A stretch of 5,117 nt of DNA from Motiliproteus sp048265065. Lineage in GTDB: Bacteria; Pseudomonadota; Gammaproteobacteria; Pseudomonadales; Balneatricaceae. Made by a program: the position numbers and the translations under genes. Below are positions 1 to 5,117 of the stretch, piece after piece (within the stretch, counting starts at the first letter, position 1; each line of letters opens with the position of its first letter). The DNA lies in NCBI GenBank assembly GCA_048265065.1, contig JBLXCH010000187.1:1-5117 (forward strand), in the 5' to 3' direction. The notes below the pieces were generated by a model that worked only from the letters and a program-made list of their open reading frames with translations, was not told the DNA's origin and did not search any database.

Positions 1-302
1 TACTGATGAACGAAACCGCCGACGACCTGCGCCTGCAGCCCGACATGCGCTGGCTGATTTGGTCGCCGCTGGAAATGCAGGGCATTCACGCTTTCGAAGA
101 AGGCTGCCCGGTGCTGCGAATGCGCATGCGCACCAAGCCCGAGTACCAATGGGACGTGTCCCGTGCTTTTAACTTACTGCTAAAGCGGAAAATGGAAGAG
201 CGCTACATAGACGTGGCAGCGCCGCGGATCAGTGTGCAAATGGAAGGCGAAGGCGGCAGCGGTTCGGCGTATTTAGAGCGCCGCGGGCAGAGCGACGCTT
301 AA
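1..302 (+). CDS. MscS-family mechanosensitive ion channel, C-terminal end (partial)
   Basis: This is the 3' end of a gene that begins before the window. The frame is open from base 3, and the ATG at 6 is probably internal. About 99 residues are visible, ending at the TAA at 300-302. The segment resembles the cytoplasmic alpha/beta C-terminal domain of MscS-like channels. It has an 'LxPDMRW..WSPLEMQGI' strand, then a strand with 'VLRMRMRTKP', then the 'QWDVSRAFNLLLKRKMEER.ID' helix, which is typical of these proteins, and a short polar tail. MscS channels sit in the inner membrane and open under tension to release solutes during osmotic downshock. The pore helices are outside the window, so the subfamily cannot be named. 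The next gene follows on the same strand after about 100 bases, with a palindrome between, so co-transcription is uncertain. Confidence 0.65.
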   Translation, partial: LMNETADDLRLQPDMRWLIWSPLEMQGIHAFEEGCPVLRMRMRTKPEYQWDVSRAFNLLLKRKMEERYIDVAAPRISVQMEGEGGSGSAYLERRGQSDA

Positions 303-309
303 CCCTGAA

Positions 310-324
310 TGGGGTCAGACCCCA
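310..324. repeat. GGGGTC-A-GACCCC palindrome after the MscS gene
   Basis: TGGGGTC and GACCCCA form perfect 7-base arms around a single A, eight bases after the channel gene's stop codon. The palindrome is followed by AATTTATTCT. From general recollection, near-identical GGGGTCAGACCCC sequences are dispersed repeats in several proteobacterial genomes, some near REP-associated transposases. That link is not shown here. It could also serve as a weak terminator (GGGG/CCCC stem), but the downstream T content is poor. Confidence 0.45.
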
Positions 325-401
325 ATTTATTCTACGTCCATGATATCCTTGCCGCCCTATTTTTATTAGTTACGCTCACTTCAAACAGTTTAGGCTTTAT
401 T

Positions 402-788
402 ATGCGAATGATTATCCGGGCTTTTTTCCGCCTGCTCCGCTTGGTTCTGACTCCGTTTATGTTGTTTTCAGAGAAACTCAGCACGCCTAAGGCCATCGAG
501 CGCTCGCCGGAGCGGCAGGCTGAAGTTGATAAAGCTACCGCAAATCTCGCGCTTTACGAGTTCCGCGCTTGCCCTTTTTGTATCAAAGTTCGCAAAGAGA
601 TGGCCCGGTTAGGGCTGAAGATTGAACGACGGGATGCGCAGCGTGATCCGGAGCATCGTGAGGCACTGTTGAAGGGTGGTGGAGCGATTAAGGTGCCTTG
701 TTTGTTGATTAGGGATAAGCGGGGTGACGAGCGGTGGTTGTATGAATCTGGGGATATTAATGACTGGTTGGGGCGGGAGTTTGGGTAA
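402..788 (+). CDS. Glutaredoxin-like thiol-disulfide oxidoreductase with N-terminal membrane anchor
   Basis: The product is 128 residues. Residues 1-25 (MRMIIRAFFRLLRLVLTPFM...) are hydrophobic and basic and could anchor or associate with the inner membrane, facing the cytoplasm. The rest is a glutaredoxin/GST-N thioredoxin fold: a strand 'LALYEFRACPFCIKVRKEM' with the CPFC redox motif near residues 57-60, the cis-Pro strand 'KVPCLLI', and the C-terminal 'ESGDINDWL' helix that typically contacts glutathione. It probably reduces disulfides or glutathione adducts; the substrate is unknown. I chose the ATG at 402 because a weak TAGG lies 7 bases upstream and because homologues of this kind begin with a similar basic-hydrophobic segment. 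The frame stays open back to an ATG at 309, but that codon sits at the edge of the GGGGTC palindrome, and the extra 31 residues look non-genic. The ATG at 408 is an alternative start. No neighbour indicates a pathway. Confidence 0.8.
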   Translation: MRMIIRAFFRLLRLVLTPFMLFSEKLSTPKAIERSPERQAEVDKATANLALYEFRACPFCIKVRKEMARLGLKIERRDAQRDPEHREALLKGGGAIKVPCLLIRDKRGDERWLYESGDINDWLGREFG

Positions 789-934
789 CGGAAGGCTCGC
801 ACTAAGCACTGATAAAATCTCTTACAGTCGGCAAGTAGATCGCTTTCCACGCAACCCAACACTCGCAGCCAAAACGCACCCCTAAAATCCCGAGTAACTG
901 CGCTTTACGTTTAGGAGCAATCCTAAAAAATCTG
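789..934. other. Intergenic stretch between glutaredoxin gene and IS remnant
   Basis: I recognise no gene here. The only structure seen is a perfect 7-bp stem at 910-927 (TTTAGGA, GCAA loop, TCCTAAA) lying just outside the inferred IS end. It is AT-rich and is followed by A's, not T's, on the + strand, so it is not a convincing terminator for the upstream gene. Confidence 0.4.
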
Positions 935-1463
935 TGTCCAGCCCTGAAATAGAATTGCACTTATTTGATCAAAATGCCCGTTGCGCCTCATCAGGCGCCT
1001 TGTATTTTAGCAACAAATGAGGACGCTTAGTGTTTTAGAACAGCACTGATTGATTAACTATTTGCCTAGCCTGTCTTAGATCTTTTGGGCAAGCCAGCAA
1101 GAAGGCGTTTTTAAAGGCCCCATTCACTCGTTTCGGCCGTGCATTCTGGTAACATTAGAAATCGTCCGTCATTGAACACTGGGCGCTATGTTGGGGATGG
1201 ACACCTTGATACTGCTCGGAGCAGTACTGGATAGCTCGGTCGGAATGATGCACCAGCGAGTGATGACTTTCCCTCTGCTTTAATGCCTCTTGCACGGCCC
1301 GAATGACGAATGTTGTGTGCGGACTATCGTGTACATGGTGCCCGACGATCTTGCGTGAGTATGCGCCTGTGATCAAGCAGACGTATGCCAAGCCCTCTTG
1401 AGTCAGCATATATAGGGGATCGGCCACCCACACCTGTTCTGGCCCCGCTGCTTCAACCTGCCT
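935..1463 (-). mobile_element. IS3-family insertion sequence remnant (3' half with right end)
   Basis: The transposase remnant at 969-1463 stops 34 bases short of a sequence beginning TGTCCAGCCCTGAAATAG (935 onward). Read on the - strand this gives the TG...CA terminus and the '...TTTCAGGGCTGGACA' style of IS3-family right inverted repeats. The opposite end and the 5' half of the element (orfA and the N-terminal part of orfB) were not found. No '...CTGGACA' partner is seen on the + strand between 1464 and 2109, so a target-site duplication cannot be tested. The element therefore looks truncated at or near 1463. The family call rests on the transposase; the exact end position is inferred. Confidence 0.6.
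969..1463 (-). pseudogene. IS3-family transposase OrfB, C-terminal half, inactivated
   Basis: The frame reads '...EAAGPEQVWVADPLYM', then 'SRKIVGHHVHDSPHT', 'LVHHSDRAIQYCSEQYQ', 'CSMTDDF'. This is the catalytic rve core of IS3-family OrfB. An in-frame TAA (1155-1157) follows. Past it the same frame continues 'CYQNARPKRVNGAFK', 'DLRQARQIVNQSVLF', a second TAA (1035-1037), then 'NTKRPHLLLKYKAPDEAQRAF' and a TGA at 969-971, which is the usual C-terminus of the family. The first Asp is at 1419-1421 and the second (HSD) at 1239-1241. The position exactly 35 residues beyond the second, where DD(35)E enzymes carry Glu, is Lys (AAA on the - strand, 1131-1133). HSDRG has become HSDRA and TDGYD has become TDDF-stop. 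Upstream, an in-frame TGA at 1464-1466 marks where similarity is lost. The gene cannot encode active transposase. Confidence 0.85.
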
Positions 1464-2109
1464 TCACCCGCCCCCAGCACCTACCGGTCCTGCACACAAT
1501 ATGCGTCACTGGCAATAGCTTGACGGGAAAGCCAAAAACCAGCAACCCCAAACGACGCTCAGGCCTTGGACTTTCATTTCGGAAAGGACTTGCCGGACCG
1601 TTTTTTAAGTACTTTGCCCCCTGAGTCCTTTGCAGTGGATTGACCACGGATTCAAAAAACTGAGTTTTTGACTCGCCTGCGTCAATTATTCCCCAATACC
1701 CTGTTCGGGTGTAAAGGGACGTGCGGGATCCGTCATTGAGCGATCCTATCGATGGCGAATAGACGCACCCTGACTTCAGTTTTGCCGACCACGCTTGCGC
1801 CAACGTCGATCTCCCGCGAATACCATAACGCGCTTAAGTCTCTTTTCAGCTCATGTCGCCGCTCTCTACCTAGTTAACAACGATAATTCAAAGGCCACTG
1901 AATAATGCCGGCGTCTCTTACCTCACGTTTGTATAGGCATCACACACAACCCACAGGGACTGCTGAACTGAGTGTCAAAAGAACCCGGCGATTCTAGACA
2001 TTCATATACAAAATACGACAAGCGCTAAAGGCATATGAACCTGAACCACTACACCAATCCCCTGCAGTTACTATCTGAATTCACCTAAAAAACATACTGC
2101 TCCCTTGAG
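1464..2109. other. About 650 bases without a recognisable gene
   Basis: No frame on either strand gives a protein I recognise. The longest open frame (1453-1803, - strand) has no family motif and runs antiphase into the IS remnant. The - strand just upstream of the transposase (1464-1620) may hold further decayed element sequence, but I could not align it to an IS3 OrfB N-terminus. One perfect palindrome is visible at about 1655-1669 (AAAAACT-G-AGTTTTT). No tRNA, CRISPR or clear promoter was seen. Confidence 0.5.
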
Positions 2110-2110
2110 C
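2087..2110 (-). terminator. Possible weak terminator of the glycosyltransferase gene
   Basis: Read on the - strand, GCTC-AAGG-GAGC begins at the last base of the TAG stop codon and is followed six bases later by six T's. The stem is only 4 bp, so this is a tentative call based on position and the T run. Confidence 0.3.
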
Positions 2111-3789
2111 TACCGTAAAAACTCTGCCTTTGCCGACTCATATATCTTCCGGCCATGCAGCAACGCTATCAATAATAGTGCATCATTTGCTGCATCATCC
2201 ATACCCAACGCAGATCTTGCTTGGGCTAGCCTTAACAGAATAATGGGTAGCGGCATCCGTATAGCTAAATTCTCAATTAACCCAAGCTCATAAAGACTTA
2301 GATCATTGAAATATTTCATACGAATAACCCACAAGTAAGTCTCAATTCGATCGTATATTATCACCTTATCAAACCCTCTTCGGCCACTCGCGAAGCTGAT
2401 TGATGCCTCTTCTAAAGCAAATTGCCGATGGCTCTGCTCTACTATACGATAATCTCTCCAGCAAATGACCAAAGCCAACAAAAAGAGTAATAGGGTTACC
2501 ACTCTCCCCAGCCTCGAAATATTAAACTTTATCTCAAGCCCAAATTCCATGAAGAAAACAAATAACCTGCGCCCTCTAAGCCATTTCAAATAATTTTCAA
2601 ACTGAACTCGTCGCCCCACTGATGCACCGACAAAAAACATCGCCAAGATTAAAAAGTAACTATATGCATGAGGGTACTCAAGCAAGGAATGCGCCAATAT
2701 CACGGAGTAGCCAGAAAAACTTAAGAACCCTCTCGCCGTATAAGAGCCGAAATACATTTTCAACCAAAAAAAACTAAAAACGAAAATTAAAGCCAACCCT
2801 ATTGGCAACCCATTCCAAAGCAAAAAATCGACAAATATATTATGGCTGTATTGGGTCATTCCTATTGGCGGATAACTTTCGGCGACACTGAATTGTGCTA
2901 CCGGGACCTGACCCCACCCCCACCCAAACCAAGGCCTTTCAAAAACCGCCTGGGCCAACGATTTCCACATAGTTAAGCGAATATCGCTTAAATGACTTCT
3001 TAGCACGCCAGCCTCTTGCTTAAACAAAAAATCAGAAAGCCCACCAAAAATCAAACCAAAAAAATAAAAGCTAATTATTAGAAATCCAACCCATAGCAAT
3101 CTCCCATACAACCGCTTATTAAATACAAAAAAATTAAACAACGAAACAACGACAAAAACAAAAAGAATAACCCATGAAGTACGAGACTGGGCTAACACGG
3201 GACCGCACACCAAAAAAAAACCAGAAAGATAAACGAACGATTGTCTAATAAATTTCCTTTCATAAAGATAATAAATAGAAAATATAGACAACCAAATCAA
3301 TGAAGAAAAATTGTTTGGCTGGGCCAGATTTGCATATGGCCGCGTTCCAGGCGATAAACCCGAAACAAAATAGTAGCTATCCAACTCTAACCACTGAATC
3401 AAAGCAATCCAAACAGAGACAAAACCAACAACAACAAGAACCGCGGCTACCGAGTCAAATATTTTATCGAAATCAGCCTCTTTAGGAAAAGCGCAAACAA
3501 CACAAAATACAACAACGATAGAAGACAAATAAAAGAAAGCCAAAACTGCATCTTCTAAGAAGAGTATCGCACCGAACAACCACTGCAAAACAGGAACAAT
3601 CGGAATAAAAAAGAAAAACAAAAAAATGACAGGAACCGTTATCGAAAACCTAAAAACAGTCACATGAAGAAACATCATAAACAGCGCTAAAAACGCTGAA
3701 AACTCGAGATAGAATGCCCCCCATGGATAATAATGATTCGGAATAAGAAAAGCCAATCCAAAGGCAAGTGCGGAAAATATGGGCAACAA
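2110..3789 (-). CDS. pglL: Pilin O-oligosaccharyltransferase, PglL/TfpO-like (Wzy_C family)
   Basis: This 559-residue polytopic inner-membrane protein has about ten or more hydrophobic segments in residues 1-450 and a soluble, helical C-terminal tail (450-559). Motifs of PglL-type O-oligosaccharyltransferases are visible in order: 'PNHYYPW' (17-23), 'RPYANLAQPNNFSSL' (150-164, PglL_A-like), 'AQSRT' (200-204), 'FERPWFGWGWGQ' (283-294), 'SHNIFVDFLLWNGLP' (315-329) and 'HSLLEYPHAYSYF' (367-379). His316 lies in the loop that carries an essential His in Neisseria PglL (family knowledge). Such enzymes transfer a lipid-linked glycan to Ser/Thr of pilin in the periplasm. The start is TTG at 3787-3789: an in-frame TGA lies just upstream, and AGGTGA (3796-3801) is 6 bases from the first TTG. 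The gene follows pilA on the same strand but lies beyond a strong terminator. It is visibly more AT-rich than the left-hand genes, suggesting transfer. O-antigen ligase is the alternative, but context and motifs favour pilin. Confidence 0.85.
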   Translation of the reverse strand: MLPIFSALAFGLAFLIPNHYYPWGAFYLEFSAFLALFMMFLHVTVFRFSITVPVIFLFFFFIPIVPVLQWLFGAILFLEDAVLAFFYLSSIVVVFCVVCAFPKEADFDKIFDSVAAVLVVVGFVSVWIALIQWLELDSYYFVSGLSPGTRPYANLAQPNNFSSLIWLSIFSIYYLYERKFIRQSFVYLSGFFLVCGPVLAQSRTSWVILFVFVVVSLFNFFVFNKRLYGRLLWVGFLIISFYFFGLIFGGLSDFLFKQEAGVLRSHLSDIRLTMWKSLAQAVFERPWFGWGWGQVPVAQFSVAESYPPIGMTQYSHNIFVDFLLWNGLPIGLALIFVFSFFWLKMYFGSYTARGFLSFSGYSVILAHSLLEYPHAYSYFLILAMFFVGASVGRRVQFENYLKWLRGRRLFVFFMEFGLEIKFNISRLGRVVTLLLFLLALVICWRDYRIVEQSHRQFALEEASISFASGRRGFDKVIIYDRIETYLWVIRMKYFNDLSLYELGLIENLAIRMPLPIILLRLAQARSALGMDDAANDALLLIALLHGRKIYESAKAEFLR

Positions 3790-4164
3790 AATAAATCACC
3801 TATCAATCATACCGAAGGGACCTAACACCTATACCGAAATCTCATTTCTCCTCATTCATTTATGGAGGACGAGCATAAACTTTACTCGCCAGCTAAAAAA
3901 AAACGACTTAGCACCCGATATAGCCAAACAACTTAGATATTATTTACGAACATGCAAACCACTCCAGAATTACATTCACATTATTTCGTCATATCTAAAA
4001 AATCACATTAATTAAAAACTTATTTATTTATACGATTGAACGGAAAGGAAATGAAATCTGAGATCTTAGTTATAGTAAAACGCAAATTAATATACACGAA
4101 CTGCGTCAGGACAGAGCAAAATTTCCGCAACACGACCCAAAAAACCCACATACTTAGACCACGT
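3790..4164. other. AT-rich gap between pilA terminator and pglL
   Basis: About 375 bases with no supported gene on either strand. The base composition is strongly AT-biased, with many A runs (for example 3894-3903). The pglL promoter should lie here, reading leftward, but I found no -35/-10 pair good enough to call. Very short start-stop frames occur on the - strand near 3850, without conservation evidence. Confidence 0.4.
3796..3801 (-). promoter_or_regulatory. Ribosome binding site fixing the TTG start of pglL
   Basis: AGGTGA on the - strand is 6 bases before the first of two consecutive TTG codons. Its TGA is also an in-frame stop, so translation cannot start further upstream. The first possible ATG lies inside the conserved membrane region, so TTG is the best start. 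Confidence 0.65.
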
Positions 4165-4205
4165 AAATTAATTAAAAGGCTAGGGGGCGGGCACACCCCC
4201 AGCCT
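4165..4205 (-). terminator. Strong Rho-independent terminator of pilA
   Basis: On the - strand, AGGCT-GGGGG (4205-4196) pairs with CCCCC-T-AGCCT (4187-4177). This gives 10 base pairs with one bulged T and an 8-base loop, followed directly by TTTTAATTAATTT. It begins 23 bases after the pilA stop codon. It should end most pilA transcripts before pglL, leaving read-through or a separate promoter to supply the glycosyltransferase. Confidence 0.85.
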
Positions 4206-4228
4206 AAGACTAGAACTGGCCTATAATA

Positions 4229-4663
4229 TTATCTGCAGTTAGCGGGACGATATTTGCTATCAACTGTACCTGTATTACACGTCCACTCGATCCCTCCAGC
4301 ACCTACTGTAGGAGTCAAAATGACAGTAGCATCATCAGTGACTTTATCATTGTACGTTATAGTGATAGCGCCACCTGTTCCAACTGCCACAGACTTAACG
4401 GCATTTCCTTTTATCAAGGTGGAACTTGCCACTCCTGCCATGGCGTTTGTGGTTGGAAGACTTCCTTCTGAAGAGTTGTACTCTGTAACGGCTGTTCTAA
4501 CAGACGAGGCAAGCCCCAACCCTTCTGAAACATGAGCACGCTTCGTATAATCCTGATAAGCCGGAATCGCCACAGCCGCCAAAATACCAATGATCGCAAC
4601 AACGATCATCAATTCAATCAGAGTAAAACCCTGCTGGCTTTTGTTCATTTGAATCTTTTGCAT
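4229..4663 (-). CDS. pilA: Type IVa major pilin (prepilin) PilA
   Basis: The prepilin has 144 residues: a 12-residue leader MQKIQMNKSQQG, then the prepilin peptidase (PilD) site G|FTLIE and the hydrophobic N-terminal helix 'FTLIELMIVVAIIGILAAVA', with the conserved Glu5. The mature pilin has 132 residues and follows the standard plan: 'IPAYQDYTKRAHVSEG' helix, a variable region with 'AGVASSTLIKG', beta strands, and a C-terminal disulfide loop between Cys118 and Cys131 (12 residues between). It ends Cys-Arg. It is the subunit of retractable pili used in twitching, attachment and DNA uptake. The ATG at 4661-4663 is chosen because AGAGG lies 7 bases upstream. The ATG at 4646-4648 (7-residue leader) is possible but has a poorer ribosome site. 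The frame stays open to a TTG at 4774, but that stretch contains the sigma-54 promoter. pilB diverges upstream, and a glycosyltransferase gene follows after a terminator. Confidence 0.95.
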   Translation of the reverse strand: MQKIQMNKSQQGFTLIELMIVVAIIGILAAVAIPAYQDYTKRAHVSEGLGLASSVRTAVTEYNSSEGSLPTTNAMAGVASSTLIKGNAVKSVAVGTGGAITITYNDKVTDDATVILTPTVGAGGIEWTCNTGTVDSKYRPANCR

Positions 4664-4668
4664 AATTC

Positions 4669-4675
4669 GACCTCT
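4669..4675 (-). promoter_or_regulatory. pilA ribosome binding site
   Basis: AGAGGTC on the - strand precedes the ATG at 4661-4663 at normal spacing. It supports the 12-residue leader over the internal ATG five codons later. Confidence 0.65.
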
Positions 4676-4698
4676 ATTGTCGTTTTGGTTCTTAGTAG

Positions 4699-4724
4699 CT
4701 CCGGGGCGGCGGAGCGTTGCCCCG
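4699..4724 (-). promoter_or_regulatory. GC-rich overlapping hairpins in the pilA 5' leader
   Basis: In the - strand transcript CGGGGC (4724-4719) can pair with GCCCCG (4707-4702), a 6-bp stem with an 11-base loop. CTCCG (4714-4710) can instead pair with CGGAG (4703-4699). The two stems share bases 4702-4703 and cannot form together. They lie within the predicted untranslated leader, about 35-60 bases before the start codon. A role in mRNA stability or control is inference. Confidence 0.4.
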
Positions 4725-4752
4725 TGACCGCTTTGAGCTTGGAGTAAGTTAA

Positions 4753-4767
4753 GCATCGCGCGTGCCA
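4753..4767 (-). promoter_or_regulatory. Sigma-54 (RpoN) -24/-12 promoter of pilA
   Basis: On the - strand the sequence reads TGGCAC-GCGCG-ATGC. The -24 element is perfect, the GG-N10-GC spacing is exact, and the -12 element differs from TTGC by one base. Transcription would begin near 4741, giving a leader of about 78 bases. Pilin genes of Pseudomonas and relatives are known to use RpoN with the activator PilR, which supports the call. Confidence 0.85.
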
Positions 4768-4819
4768 AATGCAAGATACCATACGTAAACAGCGCTCACT
4801 CAATGAGTTAAAGCATCTG

Positions 4820-4835
4820 CGTGACATACGTCACA
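4820..4835. promoter_or_regulatory. CRP/Vfr-like palindrome upstream of pilA
   Basis: Read on the - strand, TGTGA-CGTATG-TCACG matches the CRP/Vfr pattern TGTGA-N6-TCACA at nine of ten fixed positions. It is centred about 87 bases upstream of the predicted pilA start of transcription. PilR is an alternative occupant, since its known sites upstream of pilin genes contain TGTC, which is also present here. Confidence 0.5.
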
Positions 4836-4875
4836 CAACAAAAAGAACACACCCCTAGCCGAAAAATGGCCGTGA

Positions 4876-4892
4876 GTGACAAATTTGGTCAC
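4876..4892. repeat. Second GTGAC/GTCAC inverted repeat in the pilA-pilB gap
   Basis: GTGAC (4876-4880) and GTCAC (4888-4892) are perfect 5-base arms around a 7-base AAATTTG spacer. The arms are the same as those of the palindrome at 4820-4835, with centres about 57 bases apart. This suggests a repeated operator between the two divergent genes. Confidence 0.45.
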
Positions 4893-5059
4893 CGAGCCGC
4901 CAGGCTAAAGCGCCATCAATCTGAAGACTCCCCTTGTACAATCGCAACCAAAAACCAAACTTGAGATCCAGCAACCTTTCCAAACCTACCCACTACATCT
5001 AAACTCTGTGTTCATAAATACGTGATTCAGCCACTTACAAGACTTTCCTCAGAGCACTT

Positions 5060-5117
5060 ATGGCGAGCAACAACCGAAACGTAACGCTTACGGGCCTGGC
5101 CCGTCGATTTGTCGATG
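5060..5117 (+). CDS. pilB: PilB, type IV pilus extension ATPase, N-terminal start (partial)
   Basis: Only the first 19 codons are inside the window (MASNNRNVTLTGLARRFVD...). The 'LTGLARR.V' pattern is typical of the N-terminus of PilB, where the GspE/PilB N-domain begins. PilB is a cytoplasmic hexameric ATPase that powers pilus assembly from PilA subunits at the inner-membrane platform PilC. The divergent pilA gene about 400 bases away matches the usual pilA / pilBCD arrangement in pseudomonads and relatives, which is the main support. The ATG at 5060 has a weak AGAG 5 bases upstream. No Walker motif is visible because the gene runs off the edge, so the call depends on context and a short peptide. 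Confidence 0.75.
   Translation, partial: MASNNRNVTLTGLARRFVD

Noticed and set aside
309..401. N-terminal extension of the glutaredoxin frame (start at 309)
   Set aside because: The ATG is at the edge of a palindrome with no ribosome site, and the added residues do not fit the family start. The ATG at 402 is better.
554..862. Open frames on the - strand under the glutaredoxin gene
   Set aside because: Shadows of the glutaredoxin coding sequence, whose CPFC and cis-Pro motifs establish the + strand as coding.
983..998. GCGCCT-CATC-AGGCGC hairpin as a terminator
   Set aside because: It falls inside the decayed transposase frame (Lys-Ala-Pro-Asp-Glu-Ala codons) and has no proper T run, so it is most simply coding sequence.
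1385..1624. 79-residue open frame on the + strand
   Set aside because: Antisense to the IS remnant and adjoining debris, proline/serine rich, with no recognisable domain.
1453..1803. 116-residue open frame on the - strand
   Set aside because: No motif or family resemblance, it lies out of frame with the transposase remnant that it overlaps at its end, and it lacks a convincing ribosome site.
2890..2925. GACCCC-rich sequence resembling the palindrome at 310
   Set aside because: It encodes the conserved Gly-Trp-Gly-Trp-Gly-Gln segment of the glycosyltransferase and lacks the second arm, so the resemblance is chance.
3779..4015. 78-residue open frame on the + strand before pglL
   Set aside because: No ribosome site, low-complexity composition expected from AT-rich DNA, and antisense overlap with the pglL start.
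4036..4242. 68-residue open frame on the + strand
   Set aside because: It runs through the pilA terminator stem and the pilA 3' end, and has no family features.
4254..4747. Open frames on the + strand and alternative - strand frames within pilA
   Set aside because: Shadows of the unmistakable pilin frame.
4664..4774. Upstream TTG start extending the pilin leader to 49 residues
   Set aside because: The stretch contains the sigma-54 promoter and leader, and prepilin leaders of this class are short.
1..5117. tRNA genes (expected near pilA in some pseudomonads) and CRISPR arrays
   Set aside because: No T-arm consensus with a matching acceptor stem and no regularly spaced repeats were found on either strand.

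Overview
The window looks like part of a gammaproteobacterial chromosome of the Pseudomonas/Marinobacter/Halomonas kind. The evidence is a type IVa major pilin gene (pilA) divergent from the start of pilB, a sigma-54 (-24/-12) promoter in front of pilA, and a pilin O-oligosaccharyltransferase downstream of pilA. No rRNA or tRNA is visible, so the genus is inferred from protein style only.

Layout: (1) 1-302, + strand: the C-terminal end of an MscS-family mechanosensitive channel, cut by the window edge. (2) 310-324: a GGGGTC-A-GACCCC palindrome. (3) 402-788, + strand: a small membrane-anchored glutaredoxin-like protein with a CPFC motif. (4) 935-1463, - strand: a decayed 3' half of an IS3-family element. 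Its transposase frame can be followed through two in-frame stops to the natural C-terminus, and the third catalytic acid is replaced by Lys. (5) 1464-2109: about 650 bases with no recognisable gene. (6) 2110-3789, - strand: a PglL/TfpO-like pilin glycosyltransferase with a TTG start. (7) 3790-4164: an AT-rich gap. (8) A strong intrinsic terminator, then pilA at 4229-4663, - strand. (9) 4664-5059: the divergent regulatory region, with a sigma-54 promoter, a CRP/Vfr-like palindrome, a second GTGAC/GTCAC inverted repeat and overlapping hairpins in the pilA leader. (10) 5060 to the end, + strand: the first codons of pilB.

Functionally, the right half is a type IV pilus locus. PilA is the pilus subunit, PilB the extension ATPase, and the PglL-like protein probably transfers a lipid-linked glycan onto the pilin in the periplasm. 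The pilin lacks both well-known acceptor sites: it has no C-terminal Ser as in the TfpO system, and Met replaces the Neisseria Ser63. The acceptor is therefore an open question. The left half is housekeeping sequence separated from the pilus locus by mobile-element debris. I see no clearly new multi-gene system here; the most useful leads are the pilin/glycosyltransferase pairing and the pilA-pilB control region.
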